From NCBI RefSeq assembly GCF_018130785.1, contig NZ_JAFCJT010000004.1, positions 337,104 to 401,103 on the forward strand: a stretch of DNA of 64,000 nucleotides, given 5' to 3'. Each line of letters begins with the position of its first letter. Position 1 is the first letter of the stretch. Source of the DNA: Bradyrhizobium liaoningense (GTDB taxonomy: Bacteria > Pseudomonadota > Alphaproteobacteria > Rhizobiales > Xanthobacteraceae). The notes beneath the pieces were generated by a model, which was not told the origin of the DNA, ran no database searches, and saw nothing but the letters and a program-made list of their open reading frames with translations. A program made the translations under genes and the position numbers. Shown here piece after piece: positions 33,803 through 44,439 of the stretch.

Positions 33803-34687
33803 TCACGCGATGGCAGGAGCAATCAGCTCGTCAATCTTTCGCTTGAGCGCCGCACCATCGGACGAGGCACGGAACGGCGGGCGAACGCGCAGCCAGCCCG
33901 CGTCGCCCGTCTGTGCGGCGAGGATTGCCTTCAGCGTCGCGAGGAACGACGGCGTGTTCAGCACGACATCTGTCGCGGCTTGCATGCGCGCCTCGACGTC
34001 CTTGCCGTCGACCATGCCCTTGACCAGCTCCGGCACGACGTTGGCCATGCCGCAGATGGTGCCGGCACCGCCGGCGGCAATCGCGCGGGCGATGTCGGCT
34101 TCATTGCCGACGGTGATGGCGAGTTCGGGGCTAGCTGCACGGAATGCCTGGAACTGCTTGAAGTCACCGCTGGAGTCTTTCAGACCGGCAACTAGCTTGC
34201 CGTAACGCTTGCGCAAGTTCGCAGCGACGCTGGTCGGGATCGCAACGCCTGACACCTGCGGGATGTGATAAAGCGAAGCACGCAAACGGTCGTCGGCGAC
34301 GCCATCGATGATCGCGGCAAAAGCATCCTCGACGCCCTCGGGCGTGACGCTGCGGTCGAAGTAAGGCGGCAGATACAGCACGTGGCGCACGCCGAGGCCG
34401 AGCACGGTGCGCGTCAGTGCGATGCTGTCGGTGATGGCGGGAAAGCCGCTGCCGATGCCGATACGCTCGGGCGCGACGCCGGCCTTGAGCATAGCCTCGA
34501 TAGTCGCGACGCGCTCGGTGACATTGAAAGAGGTGCCCTCGCCGGTGGTGCCGAACAGCACGACGCCGTCGACGCCCTTGCCGAAAAGCTGCTTGGCGTG
34601 AGCGGCGAGCTTGGCTGAGTCCACGCTGCCGTCCGTCGCCAGCGGCGTCACCGACGCCACCCAGAACCCGCGAATTGCCTCCGTCAT
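33803..34687 (-). CDS. DHDPS/NAL-family aldolase-lyase
   Basis: A 294-residue TIM-barrel of the DHDPS family with canonical GTTGEGTSF loop, the tyrosine in SLYHIPQ and the Schiff-base lysine in AGLKDSSGD. The ATG at 34687 has GGTGAG upstream. YHIP in place of YN.P and SFNV in place of the usual L..E suggest a sugar-acid or other 2-keto-acid substrate and not lysine biosynthesis. It is divergent from a FAD-linked hydroxyacid oxidase, so a small 2-hydroxy/2-keto acid pathway is plausible. Confidence 0.85.
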   Translation of the reverse strand: MTEAIRGFWVASVTPLATDGSVDSAKLAAHAKQLFGKGVDGVVLFGTTGEGTSFNVTERVATIEAMLKAGVAPERIGIGSGFPAITDSIALTRTVLGLGVRHVLYLPPYFDRSVTPEGVEDAFAAIIDGVADDRLRASLYHIPQVSGVAIPTSVAANLRKRYGKLVAGLKDSSGDFKQFQAFRAASPELAITVGNEADIARAIAAGGAGTICGMANVVPELVKGMVDGKDVEARMQAATDVVLNTPSFLATLKAILAAQTGDAGWLRVRPPFRASSDGAALKRKIDELIAPAIA

Positions 34688-34779
34688 CTCACCACCCATT
34701 GTTGCGGTCCCGGACCAAGCCTCTGATCTCGAACGATCTTAGAGGGCCTTCCGTGCCTTGTTTTTGCTTTACTTTTTTT

Positions 34780-34798
34780 CTTGTACCTTACATACAAG
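34780..34798. promoter_or_regulatory. Inverted repeat, candidate GntR/FCD operator
   Basis: CTTGTA (34780-34785) and TACAAG (34793-34798) flank CCTTACA in the divergent control region between the lyase (start 34687) and the oxidase (start 34866). TTGTA...TACAA sites are typical for FadR-type GntR proteins, and a GntR/FCD gene follows the oxidase. Confidence 0.55.
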
Positions 34799-34865
34799 AC
34801 GGACGCAAATCCTTTCCACCGTCACGGCGCGCATGAGACGCAGCCAGATTCCGAGGAGGTCTCGC

Positions 34866-36278
34866 ATGAACATGGTGACCCCCATTGAGCGGCCCGACCA
34901 CTTGCTCGGCGCCTTGCGCGACAAGCTCGGCGCGGCCGCCGTACTGACCGGCACCGACGTGCCCGCGCGCAATTGCAACGATTGGAGCGCGAGCCTGCCG
35001 CAAACGCCGCTTGCGGTGATCCGGCCGGTCGATGCGCAAGGTGTTGCCGATGCGATTCTGACATGCCGGCAGGCGCGGCTGCCCTTCGTGCCGCAGGGCG
35101 GATTGACCGGGCTGTGCCGCGGCGCATCGCCTGAAGCAGGCTGGGTCGCGATCTCGCTGGAACGGATGACCGGCATCGAGGAGATCGATCGGGCGTCGGC
35201 GACGATGACGGTGAAATCAGGCACGCCGCTGGAGACGATCCAGAAGGCCGCGGACGAAGCCGGCTTCTTCTTTCCGCTCGATCTCGGCTCGCGCGGCTCC
35301 TGCGCGATCGGCGGCAATCTCTCCACCAACGCCGGCGGTAACCGCGTGATCCGCTACGGCATGACGCGCGAACTGGTGCTGGGCCTGGAGGTGGTGCTGC
35401 CCGACGGCACCATCATCACCAGTCTCAACAAGCTGATGAAGAACAACGCGGGCTATGACCTGAAGCATCTCTTCATCGGCTCGGAAGGCACGCTCGGCAT
35501 CATCACCCGCGTGGTGTTGCGGCTATTCCCGAAACCGCGCTCGACCATGGCGGCGCTGTGCGCGCTGAAGGACTATGCCGCGGTGATCGCGCTGCTCGAT
35601 GCCGCGCGAAGCGGGCTCGGCCCGCTGCTGTCGGCATTCGAGGTGATGTGGCCGGACTATTGGGACGTGATCACGACGCGCGCCGGGGTGAAGCCGCCGG
35701 TCGCGGCAGGCCACGGTCTCTACGTGCTGGTCGAAGCGCAAGGCACCGACGAGAGCCTGGATGCGCCGCGCTTCCAGAACTGGCTCGAAGAGCTGATGGA
35801 GCGCGGACTGCTCGCAGATGCCGCCGTGGCGCAATCGCTGGCGCAGACGCAAAGCTTCTGGCGCGTGCGCGACATCTGCGCCGAGTTCGGCCAGGTGCTG
35901 GGACCGCACATCTCCTACGACATCGGGCTTGCGGTGGCGCGGATGGACGAGTTCGTCACGCGCTGCAAGGCCGCGTTGGCCTCCGGCATCAAGGGCTGCG
36001 AGAGCGTCTATTACGGCCATATCGGCGACGGCAACCTGCACCTCGTCTCCTGGGTCACCGGTCTTTCCGTCGAGCAGCAGCCGAAGGAACAGATGGACGC
36101 GATCATCTACGGTCTCGTGCGCGAGCTGGGCGGCAGCGTCTCCGCCGAGCACGGCATCGGCACGCTGAAGAAGAAGTGGCTGGGCCACGCCCGCAGCGAT
36201 GCCGAGATCGCCTTGATGCTGACGCTGAAGGCCGCGCTCGATCCCGATCACCTGCTCAATCCCGGCAAGGTGATCTGA
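34866..36278 (+). CDS. FAD-linked 2-hydroxyacid oxidase/dehydrogenase (GlcD/D2HGDH type)
   Basis: A 470-residue VAO/PCMH-fold flavoprotein. The FAD region includes LPFVPQGGLTGLCRGA and GSRGSCAIGGNLSTNAGGN; the C-terminal half has YYGHIGDGNLH, the metal/substrate histidine motif, and SAEHGIGTLKKKW. These place it with D-lactate, D-2-hydroxyglutarate and glycolate GlcD-type dehydrogenases. The ATG at 34866 has a perfect AGGAGG upstream. The substrate is open; the linked lyase and GntR suggest an inducible hydroxyacid pathway. Confidence 0.92.
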   Translation: MNMVTPIERPDHLLGALRDKLGAAAVLTGTDVPARNCNDWSASLPQTPLAVIRPVDAQGVADAILTCRQARLPFVPQGGLTGLCRGASPEAGWVAISLERMTGIEEIDRASATMTVKSGTPLETIQKAADEAGFFFPLDLGSRGSCAIGGNLSTNAGGNRVIRYGMTRELVLGLEVVLPDGTIITSLNKLMKNNAGYDLKHLFIGSEGTLGIITRVVLRLFPKPRSTMAALCALKDYAAVIALLDAARSGLGPLLSAFEVMWPDYWDVITTRAGVKPPVAAGHGLYVLVEAQGTDESLDAPRFQNWLEELMERGLLADAAVAQSLAQTQSFWRVRDICAEFGQVLGPHISYDIGLAVARMDEFVTRCKAALASGIKGCESVYYGHIGDGNLHLVSWVTGLSVEQQPKEQMDAIIYGLVRELGGSVSAEHGIGTLKKKWLGHARSDAEIALMLTLKAALDPDHLLNPGKVI

Positions 36279-36286
36279 GAGAGCCT

Positions 36287-36952
36287 ATGCGATCCTTGAG
36301 GCTCGATACGCCGAAATCGTTGTCGCAGCGGGTGGTGCTGCGGCTGCGGCAGGCGATCATCGACGGCGAGTTCGCGCTCGGTGCCGCCATCTCCGAAGAG
36401 ATGGTGGCAAACTCCTTCGGCGTCAGCCGCACGCCGGTGCGCGAGGCGATGGGCCAGTTGCAGGCGCAGGGCCTCGTGGTGATCCGGCCGCAGGTCGGCA
36501 GCTTCGTGTTCACGCCGAGCGCGGAGGACATCAATGCGCTCTGCACCTTCCGGATCGCGCTGGAGCCCAGAGCCGCCGAGTTCGCCTTCCGCCACGATCG
36601 CAACGGTGCGGTCGCGACGATGAGCGAGGCGATCGCAGCGATGGAGCCGGCGGTCGCGGCCAAGGACAACATCGCCTATGGCCGCGCCGATGCCGCCTTT
36701 CACGAGGGGCTGTTCGCGCATTGCGGCAACCGCTATCTCAGCGAATCCTACCAGCTCGTCTCGGGCCGCGTCGCCGCGCTCCGCACCAATCTGACCTCGC
36801 CGATCGACGTGCGCACCCGCTCGTCATTCGACGAACACCGCAGGCTGCTCGATTTGTTCGCGCGCGGCGAGCTCGCGGCCTTCGAAGCGGCGATGACGAC
36901 ACACATCACCAATTCGGGCGTGGTCTACGCCAAGGCGCTGAAAGTGGATTGA
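36287..36952 (+). CDS. GntR-family regulator with FCD domain
   Basis: A 221-residue FadR-type GntR regulator: winged helix at about residues 10-75 (SEEMVANSFGVSRTPVREAM) and an all-helical FCD ligand domain with the metal-site type histidines (AFHEGLFAHCGN, DEHRRLL, MTTHI). It starts 8 nt after the oxidase stop, so it belongs to the same transcript. The repeat at 34780-34798 is a candidate site for it. Confidence 0.92.
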   Translation: MRSLRLDTPKSLSQRVVLRLRQAIIDGEFALGAAISEEMVANSFGVSRTPVREAMGQLQAQGLVVIRPQVGSFVFTPSAEDINALCTFRIALEPRAAEFAFRHDRNGAVATMSEAIAAMEPAVAAKDNIAYGRADAAFHEGLFAHCGNRYLSESYQLVSGRVAALRTNLTSPIDVRTRSSFDEHRRLLDLFARGELAAFEAAMTTHITNSGVVYAKALKVD

Positions 36953-36958
36953 GCGCCT

Positions 36959-37123
36959 CTACCGGGTATCCCTCGATCCCGGCCTGTCCAGGAAATCCAG
37001 CGCGGTGTTGATCTGTTCGAGTTGATGCTCAATCTTGTCGCGGTCCTCGACCGACTGCGTCTTCTCGAGCTGTTCCACGAGGTTCTGCTTTCGCAACAGC
37101 AAGTTCTCTATGACGGTACTCAC
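36959..37123 (-). CDS. Small coiled-coil protein, 54 residues
   Basis: A short minus-strand frame begins with GTG at 37123, preceded by GGGGGAGCT at good spacing, and ends with TAG at 36959. The peptide runs MSTVIENLLLRKQNLVEQLE, then a further charged helix with IEHQLEQINTALDFL, and a short polar tail. Heptad-spaced leucine/isoleucine and abundant K/E/Q indicate a two-helix coiled coil. It is convergent with the GntR gene, 6 bp away. No family is recognised. The clean coding pattern, start signal and fit into an otherwise empty 337-bp gap support a real gene. Confidence 0.65.
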   Translation of the reverse strand: MSTVIENLLLRKQNLVEQLEKTQSVEDRDKIEHQLEQINTALDFLDRPGSRDTR

Positions 37124-37289
37124 AGCTCCCCCATCGCCCCGAAACGATGCGTCGAGGCAAAATCCGGTTACGGCACTGGCGCCGGGATGGTCGGGGCGCG
37201 CGCGAGCATGGCTCGCACCGGTCCCTTGATCAGAATGTTCGCGGAGGCGGTTGGTTCCTGCGAATGAACCACAACTCCGATGGATGGGC

Positions 37290-38228
37290 CTATTTGCGCA
37301 GGCTCGCCCAGACCCCGCCGAGGATCAGCACACCGCCGAACAGATGGATCGGTTTTGGCGGTTCACCGAGAATTGCGAACGACAGCAGCGCGCTCGCGAT
37401 CGGTCCGAGATAAAGCACGAGCGAGGTTCGGACCGAACCGAATTTGCCGCCGAGCCAGGCAAAGCCGGCATAGGCGAGCAGCCCGGGAACAATCCCGGCA
37501 AAGACGTAAGCCGACAGCGCTTTCGTGCTGAAGACCTGCGCCGGCATGGTCCACATCTCGATCAGCGCCTGCGGCAGCGAGAACAGCGCGCCGGCGCCTG
37601 CAAACAGGCTCATGCGCGCCAGTAGCGACGCCTTGGGCGCCGCGCGCGATTGCAGCAGCGTGTAGCCGGACCAGCCGAGCATCGCGATCACGACCAGCCC
37701 GTCGCCAGTTGCCGTCTCCAGTGCGAACAAGGTCTCCGGATGACCGCCGGAGATGATGAGCAAGGCGCCGGCGAGCGCAAGCGCTGTGCCGAGCCATTGC
37801 AGCGGGCCGACATGCTCGATGCCGAGCACCGCAGAAATCATCAGCACCGTGATCGGCGACAGCGCCATGATCAACGCGATGTGAATCGCCGTCGTCGAGA
37901 TGCCCGCGGCATAGACCGGGCCGCCGCAGAGGAACATGCCCATGAAGCCGGCCGCGAGGATCGGCCAGATGTTCTTGCCAAGTGGCACGCGGTCGGCGCG
38001 GATTTCGGCGAACGCGATCGGCGCGAGCCCGATGGCAACGATGCTCCAGCGGAAGAAGGCGAGCGCGAAGGGCGGGACCGAGCCCGCAAGCCCGCGCGCC
38101 AGAATCTGATTTGAGGCCTGCGCGGTCGCCACCAGGATGAAGCCGATCAGCGCAACCGCACCGAGCCAGGCCTCGGTGGACGGCGCCGCGCCGGCGTCAT
38201 CACCGCCGTCAGAAATTTCCTTGCCCAT
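37290..38228 (-). CDS. EamA/DMT-family exporter
   Basis: A 312-residue membrane protein with ten hydrophobic segments in two EamA repeats (about residues 18-155 and 172-310). The segments FALAFFRWSIVAIGLAPIAF and PITVLMISAVLGIEHVGPLQW are typical of the 10-TMS drug/metabolite exporter group. Such proteins export amino acids or metabolites; no neighbour narrows the substrate. It reads away from the YgiQ gene. Confidence 0.88.
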   Translation of the reverse strand: MGKEISDGGDDAGAAPSTEAWLGAVALIGFILVATAQASNQILARGLAGSVPPFALAFFRWSIVAIGLAPIAFAEIRADRVPLGKNIWPILAAGFMGMFLCGGPVYAAGISTTAIHIALIMALSPITVLMISAVLGIEHVGPLQWLGTALALAGALLIISGGHPETLFALETATGDGLVVIAMLGWSGYTLLQSRAAPKASLLARMSLFAGAGALFSLPQALIEMWTMPAQVFSTKALSAYVFAGIVPGLLAYAGFAWLGGKFGSVRTSLVLYLGPIASALLSFAILGEPPKPIHLFGGVLILGGVWASLRK

Positions 38229-38558
38229 GGCGCAATCGGATATCCGATGTCGGCCGCGGAGAGAACCCGGAAGCGGGATCGCTCATATGCATATGCGGCA
38301 CGCGCACCCTTCCGGGCTGCGAGGCGATGCTCGCCATGCGCAAGGCCTGGATCGAGGCCGCGCTGCAGGGCTCGACGGTGACCAATCTCCGCCTCGTCGA
38401 GAACGCCGTGCGGATGGTCCGCCAGCATGGCGGCGAGCCGGCAGGGGTTCGCGAACGGTTAACGCGCTCCCGCAAGCCGGTTTGCCCCTGGCGGAACCGC
38501 AAATCTTCACGCGTCCGTCGGTTGTATTCGTACGCCCGGAGTCCTATGCGTAGGCGCC
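38229..38558. other. 330-bp intergenic region between eamA and ygiQ
   Basis: The divergent promoter region of the two flanking genes should be here. A plus-strand frame from 38327 (MLAMRKAWIEAALQGSTVTN, then NLRLVENAVRMVRQHGG) has a helical, protein-like composition for about 45 codons, but it has no ribosome binding site and runs on through unlike sequence into the YgiQ gene in another frame. It could be a gene remnant. Nothing else was recognised. Confidence 0.4.
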
Positions 38559-40580
<2,022 letters not shown>

Positions 40581-40976
40581 CGGCAGAGCCGGATGAGATC
40601 CGGTTCGGCCTGCGGCTTTCGTCCGCCCCAAAACAAAAATGTCGAAAACAACCCCATGCACAGTAGCCGGCATGCGCGGAATTAATGGCTTATGCGTTTT
40701 GTAGAGCCGTTGACCCGTCGGGCAAAACAGGCGCAGGATGGCAACATCGGGCGCATGGGCTAGGCAGGCCCCCGGCGCTACTCCGTATCGATATCCCCGA
40801 AGCTTCACGCCGCGTCCCGCGCGCAGGCCTGTTCAACGCGCTGCGCGGATCATGCTCGAAACGGCATCTGCCATCGATTTGAATCCAAACGACACGCCGG
40901 CCGATGAGGCGCGCGCCGCCTACGCGCGCACCGAAACTGGTTGACCTCGCCGCCATCATGCAACATATAGAGTTAC
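40581..40976. other. 396-bp intergenic region upstream of the rrf2 gene
   Basis: No frame here looks coding. Near 40612-40671 is AAACAACCCCATGCACAG with adjacent A-rich sequence, and near 40719 is TTGACCCGTCGGGCAAAAC, which contains an imperfect palindrome. Both look like fragments I recall from intergenic repeats of Bradyrhizobium, but I cannot verify that. The last 36 bp form the rrf2 promoter. Confidence 0.4.
40941..40969 (+). promoter_or_regulatory. Promoter of the rrf2 gene, probably leaderless
   Basis: TTGACC (40941-40946) and CATATA (40964-40969) are 17 bp apart. Seven bases then separate the -10 from the ATG at 40977, so transcription should start at the start codon. No Shine-Dalgarno sequence precedes the ATG. 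Confidence 0.6.
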
Positions 40977-41435
40977 ATGAAACGCGACAGCCGCTTGTCC
41001 GGCGTGCTCCATGTGCTCCTGCACATGGCGCAGCAGCCCGGCCCCTTCACGTCCGAGACCCTGGCGAAAGCCATGGACACCAATCCGGTGGTGATCCGCC
41101 GCGTCATGGCCGGGCTGCGGGACCTCGGTTATGTCCGCTCCGAGAAGGGTCACGGCGGCGGCTGGACGCTGGCCTGCGATCTTTCCAAGGTGACGCTGCG
41201 CGACGTCTACACCGCGCTCGGCAGTCCCGCGCTGCTGGCCATGGGCAACCGGACGGAGGCGCCCGGCTGTCTGGTCGAGCAGGCCGTCAATGCCGCGCTC
41301 GACCACGCATTTCAGGATGCCGAAGCGTTGCTGCTGGCGCGCCTCGGCGAGGTGACGCTGGCGAGGCTGGCCGACGATCTGCGCAAGCGCCTCGGATCCC
41401 GAAAGCATCAAGGTATCGGCGCGCATCACGCGTGA
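40977..41435 (+). CDS. Rrf2-family transcription regulator
   Basis: A 152-residue Rrf2 regulator with winged helix-turn-helix (residues about 8-65, including [20 protein letters not shown] and GHGGGWTLA). It lacks the three-cysteine cluster of IscR/NsrR: only two cysteines, in LACDLS and GCLVEQ, are present, so it is probably not an Fe-S protein of the usual kind and may sense another signal (YwnA/CymR-like). It is followed 26 nt later by a methyltransferase gene. Confidence 0.88.
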   Translation: MKRDSRLSGVLHVLLHMAQQPGPFTSETLAKAMDTNPVVIRRVMAGLRDLGYVRSEKGHGGGWTLACDLSKVTLRDVYTALGSPALLAMGNRTEAPGCLVEQAVNAALDHAFQDAEALLLARLGEVTLARLADDLRKRLGSRKHQGIGAHHA

Positions 41436-41461
41436 TCGGCGCCATTCAACAGGACAGCATC

Positions 41462-42145
41462 GTGACCGACATTCAAAGCGCGTTCGCCGATCCGAAAATG
41501 GTGGCGACATACACCGAAGGGCCGCCGCGCTTCGTTCCCGGCTACAATTCCATGCTGTCCATGGCGGCGATCCTCCTGGCCGAGCGTGCGCGTGACGATG
41601 CGCGGATCCTCGTTCTCGGCGCCGGCGGCGGCCTGGAGTTGAAGGCCTTTGCGCAGGCGCAGCCGCGCTGGAGCTTTGATGGCGTGGACCCGTCAACAGC
41701 GATGCTGGATCTCGCAAAGCAGACGCTGGGCTCGCTCGCCTCGCGCGCGCATCTGCACCAGGGCTATATCGACAATGCGCCGGAGGGGCCGTTCGACGGC
41801 GCGACGTGCCTTTTGACCCTGCACTTCGTCGATGTCGCGGAACGGCGGCGCATCGCCGCGGAAATCCACCGCCGGCTCAAGCCGGGCGCGCCGTTCGTGG
41901 CCGCTCATTTCAGCATCCCCGGTGGCGACGATGAACGGCCGATCTGGCTCTCGCGCTATTCCGCTTACCTCGCCGCATCCGGCGTCGCGCCCGACAAGGC
42001 GGCGGCCGCGCGAAAAGCGGTCGACGGGCAATTGAGCATTCTGGCGCCGGAGCAGGATGAACTGATCTTGCGCCAGGCTGGCTTCACGGGCGCATCCCTG
42101 TTCTACACCGGCTTCACCTTCCGCGGCTGGGTCGCGTACGCCTGA
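41462..42145 (+). CDS. SAM-dependent class I methyltransferase
   Basis: A 227-residue Rossmann-fold methyltransferase. Motif I is ILVLGAGGGLELKAF, the acidic loop FDGVDPSTAMLDLAK follows, and LLTLHFVDVAERRRIAAEIH is the region after motif III. The GTG at 41462 has AGGACAG upstream and is preferred to a longer frame that runs back through the rrf2 gene. It is probably co-transcribed with rrf2 and its target. The substrate is unknown. Confidence 0.85.
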   Translation: MTDIQSAFADPKMVATYTEGPPRFVPGYNSMLSMAAILLAERARDDARILVLGAGGGLELKAFAQAQPRWSFDGVDPSTAMLDLAKQTLGSLASRAHLHQGYIDNAPEGPFDGATCLLTLHFVDVAERRRIAAEIHRRLKPGAPFVAAHFSIPGGDDERPIWLSRYSAYLAASGVAPDKAAAARKAVDGQLSILAPEQDELILRQAGFTGASLFYTGFTFRGWVAYA

Positions 42146-42206
42146 GGCGTCACGGCTTCGTCGACACACCGCCGTGAGGCAAGCCAGGCAGGCGCCGTCT
42201 CTCCCG

Positions 42207-43340
42207 CTATTCGGCAAGCCGGGCGAGCGGGCTCGGGTCCGCCTTCTGTTCACCCAGCGCCTGGCCCTGCGCCATGCGTTGCCGGATCATTGCGACAACC
42301 GGCCCTACCTGCTCGAACGCCCGATCGTGCGCATCATCGCCGGCAACCGCCAGTTTGGTCAGATCGTAAACGTCGATCCGATCGCGCGCGAGTTCGCTTC
42401 GGTAAGGCTCCTGGGTCGGGTCGATATCGCCCAGCCGGGCGACGTCGCCCCATATCGTCTTCGACAGCGAGAGTGCGCCGTCGTCGCGCGAGACAAACAG
42501 CGAGATGGGCGGCCGCGCGCCGCCCATCCGGTACAATTGCGAGCGGAAAACATCGACATCCACGTCGGGAGCCACCAGCATCACATTTTTCAGCTTGCTG
42601 CGTCTTGACGCGATGACCGGGCCACGGATTGCGCGCGTACGCAACGCTTCCAGTGCGATCCAATTGCCCATCGAATGAGCCAGGAGATAGACTTCGCCGA
42701 CGGCAGGCGAGCTATCGAGCGTGCTCAACAGATTGTCGAGCGCATCGCGCGAAAAATTCGCGCTCTCCCGATCATAGGTATAGGCGCGCAGCCTCAGCTC
42801 GCCGCGCGATGGCCAGGTGAAAAGCACAGGCACGACCGGCGCCTTGGAATCGTGAACGATCTGCGCGAAGCGATACACTGCATCGTCGAAACGGTTGTTG
42901 AAGCCGTGAACGAAGACAAGCACCTTGTTCCGACCCGACTGCTTCACGGCCGCGGTGACAGACGCGGCAAAGCGCGCCTTGTCGAGATAGTCCGCCGACA
43001 CGGTCGTAAAATCTCGCTGGGGGTCGCCGGGGAGGCGCTCAGGCCATTGCACTTCGCCGATCTTCCGCGCGGGATCGGGCGGGATCGAAACGGTCACCTC
43101 GGCAAAGGACAGCGCGTCGGAACGTTCACCGTTGAACATCTCGCCGGGATCGAGGTCCGATCGCTTGCGATTGGTTACGGCATAGATCGGGACATTCGTG
43201 TTTCCCGCGACAGTCTGCGCTGTTGGAATCAAAACGCCCTGCGACGGACGCCCAGCGCAACCAGCGAGCACCATTGCGATCGGCAAAGCCAACAAAACTG
43301 CTGAAGCAATGATGCGACTTGTTCCGACCACCGACAACAC
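42207..43340 (-). CDS. DUF900 alpha/beta-hydrolase lipoprotein
   Basis: A 377-residue esterase-like protein. The signal sequence ends in a lipobox LAGC with C28 as lipidation site, so it is probably anchored in a membrane facing the periplasm. The hydrolase core has the VFVHGFNNRFDDAVYRFAQI oxyanion region and the nucleophile elbow LLAHSMGNW. DUF900 proteins are uncharacterised serine-hydrolase-like proteins. It is convergent with the methyltransferase gene. Confidence 0.88.
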   Translation of the reverse strand: MLSVVGTSRIIASAVLLALPIAMVLAGCAGRPSQGVLIPTAQTVAGNTNVPIYAVTNRKRSDLDPGEMFNGERSDALSFAEVTVSIPPDPARKIGEVQWPERLPGDPQRDFTTVSADYLDKARFAASVTAAVKQSGRNKVLVFVHGFNNRFDDAVYRFAQIVHDSKAPVVPVLFTWPSRGELRLRAYTYDRESANFSRDALDNLLSTLDSSPAVGEVYLLAHSMGNWIALEALRTRAIRGPVIASRRSKLKNVMLVAPDVDVDVFRSQLYRMGGARPPISLFVSRDDGALSLSKTIWGDVARLGDIDPTQEPYRSELARDRIDVYDLTKLAVAGDDAHDRAFEQVGPVVAMIRQRMAQGQALGEQKADPSPLARLAE

Positions 43341-43592
43341 TCACAACACGACGGAATAATGCGACAGTCCACCATCCGACGCCGTTCAAACGACGCCGGA
43401 TATCAACCAGCCTACACCGGCCGGGCGTGCGCAGATGTCACAGCCGGGCAACACTCAACGGGCGAGAAGGGTGGAATCTGGCTTTTCCGATCAAAGTAGA
43501 GCGACATGTTTATGAGGAGATGTCGAACGTCCCGCGTGGCACAAACTGCATATGCATTGCGGTTGCAGCACCGGCCTTGCTTTGGGTAATCG

Positions 43593-43904
43593 TCAGAACG
43601 CCTTGATATGCTTGGAGAAGATGCGAACCGGCTCGCCTTTGAGCTGGCCCTGCCGTTCGAACGTGACTGATGCAACGCGCTCGACCATTTGGCGCAGGCG
43701 CATGAACTGGGCCTCCCTTTGGACGGGCAGCGTGCCCTTCGTGCCGTCGAGATCATCCAGCGCACTGCTGCTGATCTCGCAATCGACGCTGTTTGCGCCG
43801 TGCATCATCGTAAACAGGAATGCCATTCGCTTGGCGTCGTATCGCAGAGGCCGGCCGCGGGTCAGCTGCACGGCTTTGTCGGGAACTCTCAGTGGACGCG
43901 GCAA
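43593..43904 (-). CDS. DUF1488-like small protein
   Basis: A 103-residue protein. The central part MAFLFTMMHGANSVDCEISS followed by SALDDL resembles DUF1488 (g..V.F.....g..v.c.Is..AL..l), and the C-terminus has an arginine-rich helix. DUF1488 proteins are short, of unknown function and common in rhizobia. It begins 3 nt after the stop of the preceding 114-residue gene, so the two form a unit. The first 20 residues could be a start misassignment. Confidence 0.65.
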   Translation of the reverse strand: MPRPLRVPDKAVQLTRGRPLRYDAKRMAFLFTMMHGANSVDCEISSSALDDLDGTKGTLPVQREAQFMRLRQMVERVASVTFERQGQLKGEPVRIFSKHIKAF

Positions 43905-43907
43905 TTG

Positions 43908-44252
43908 TCAGCCTGCCGTTTCGGCGGCACACAGCGATGGCTCCGCCAAACGGCGTGCTTGCGAGGCAAAATCCTCGAACGTTGCGACCGCATCGCTCAT
44001 GTTATGGCAGCCGCGACTGTCGCGTGACCCATGAACGCTGAGGTCGAACAGCTCCATCCAGAACAACGGGCTCTCGGACAAGCCCGCTCCCAGCGCTTCG
44101 AACATGCTGATCTCGCAATCCCCGACACGTTCGAGCGCAACCATCCGCGAGCCATGGGCGATATCGGGAAGTCCGAGCAACTTTCCGTACCCTCGCAATA
44201 TCTTCACGTTGATGGGCGGCGCGGCGCCGTCATTGCTGGACATCAAGGCCAT
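43908..44252 (-). CDS. Hypothetical protein upstream of the DUF1488-like gene
   Basis: About 114 residues from the ATG at 44252 (GGAAG upstream) or 111 from 44243; the frame is open to 44312. I do not recognise a family. The sequence contains NVKILRGYGKLLGLPDIAHG and FWMELFDLSVHGSRDS, has no membrane segment or signal, and has two cysteines (GDCEIS, RGCHNM). It precedes the DUF1488-like gene by 3 nt. Confidence 0.55.
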   Translation of the reverse strand: MALMSSNDGAAPPINVKILRGYGKLLGLPDIAHGSRMVALERVGDCEISMFEALGAGLSESPLFWMELFDLSVHGSRDSRGCHNMSDAVATFEDFASQARRLAEPSLCAAETAG

Positions 44253-44439
44253 CGTAGCTTCCGGGGAAAAGGGGCTGCCCCGAGAACGCAAGACCAGTCT
44301 GGGGGCAGACAAGCGATTTAAGTCACATGCCCCCGGGTTTCTTGTTATCGTGAGCCAATAAGTTGATTTTTCATGCCGTGATCACGATCGGCGAGCCCAA
44401 GGAGCGAGGCCCGCAGCGGCAACGACGAAAGGGTTCGGT

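Noticed and set aside
37022..37267. An 81-codon plus-strand frame
   Set aside because: It is antisense to the better supported 54-residue coiled-coil gene and has no ribosome site.
41282..41460. Continuation of the methyltransferase frame upstream through rrf2
   Set aside because: That part is an out-of-frame shadow of rrf2; the GTG at 41462 with AGGACAG gives a normal methyltransferase N-terminus.
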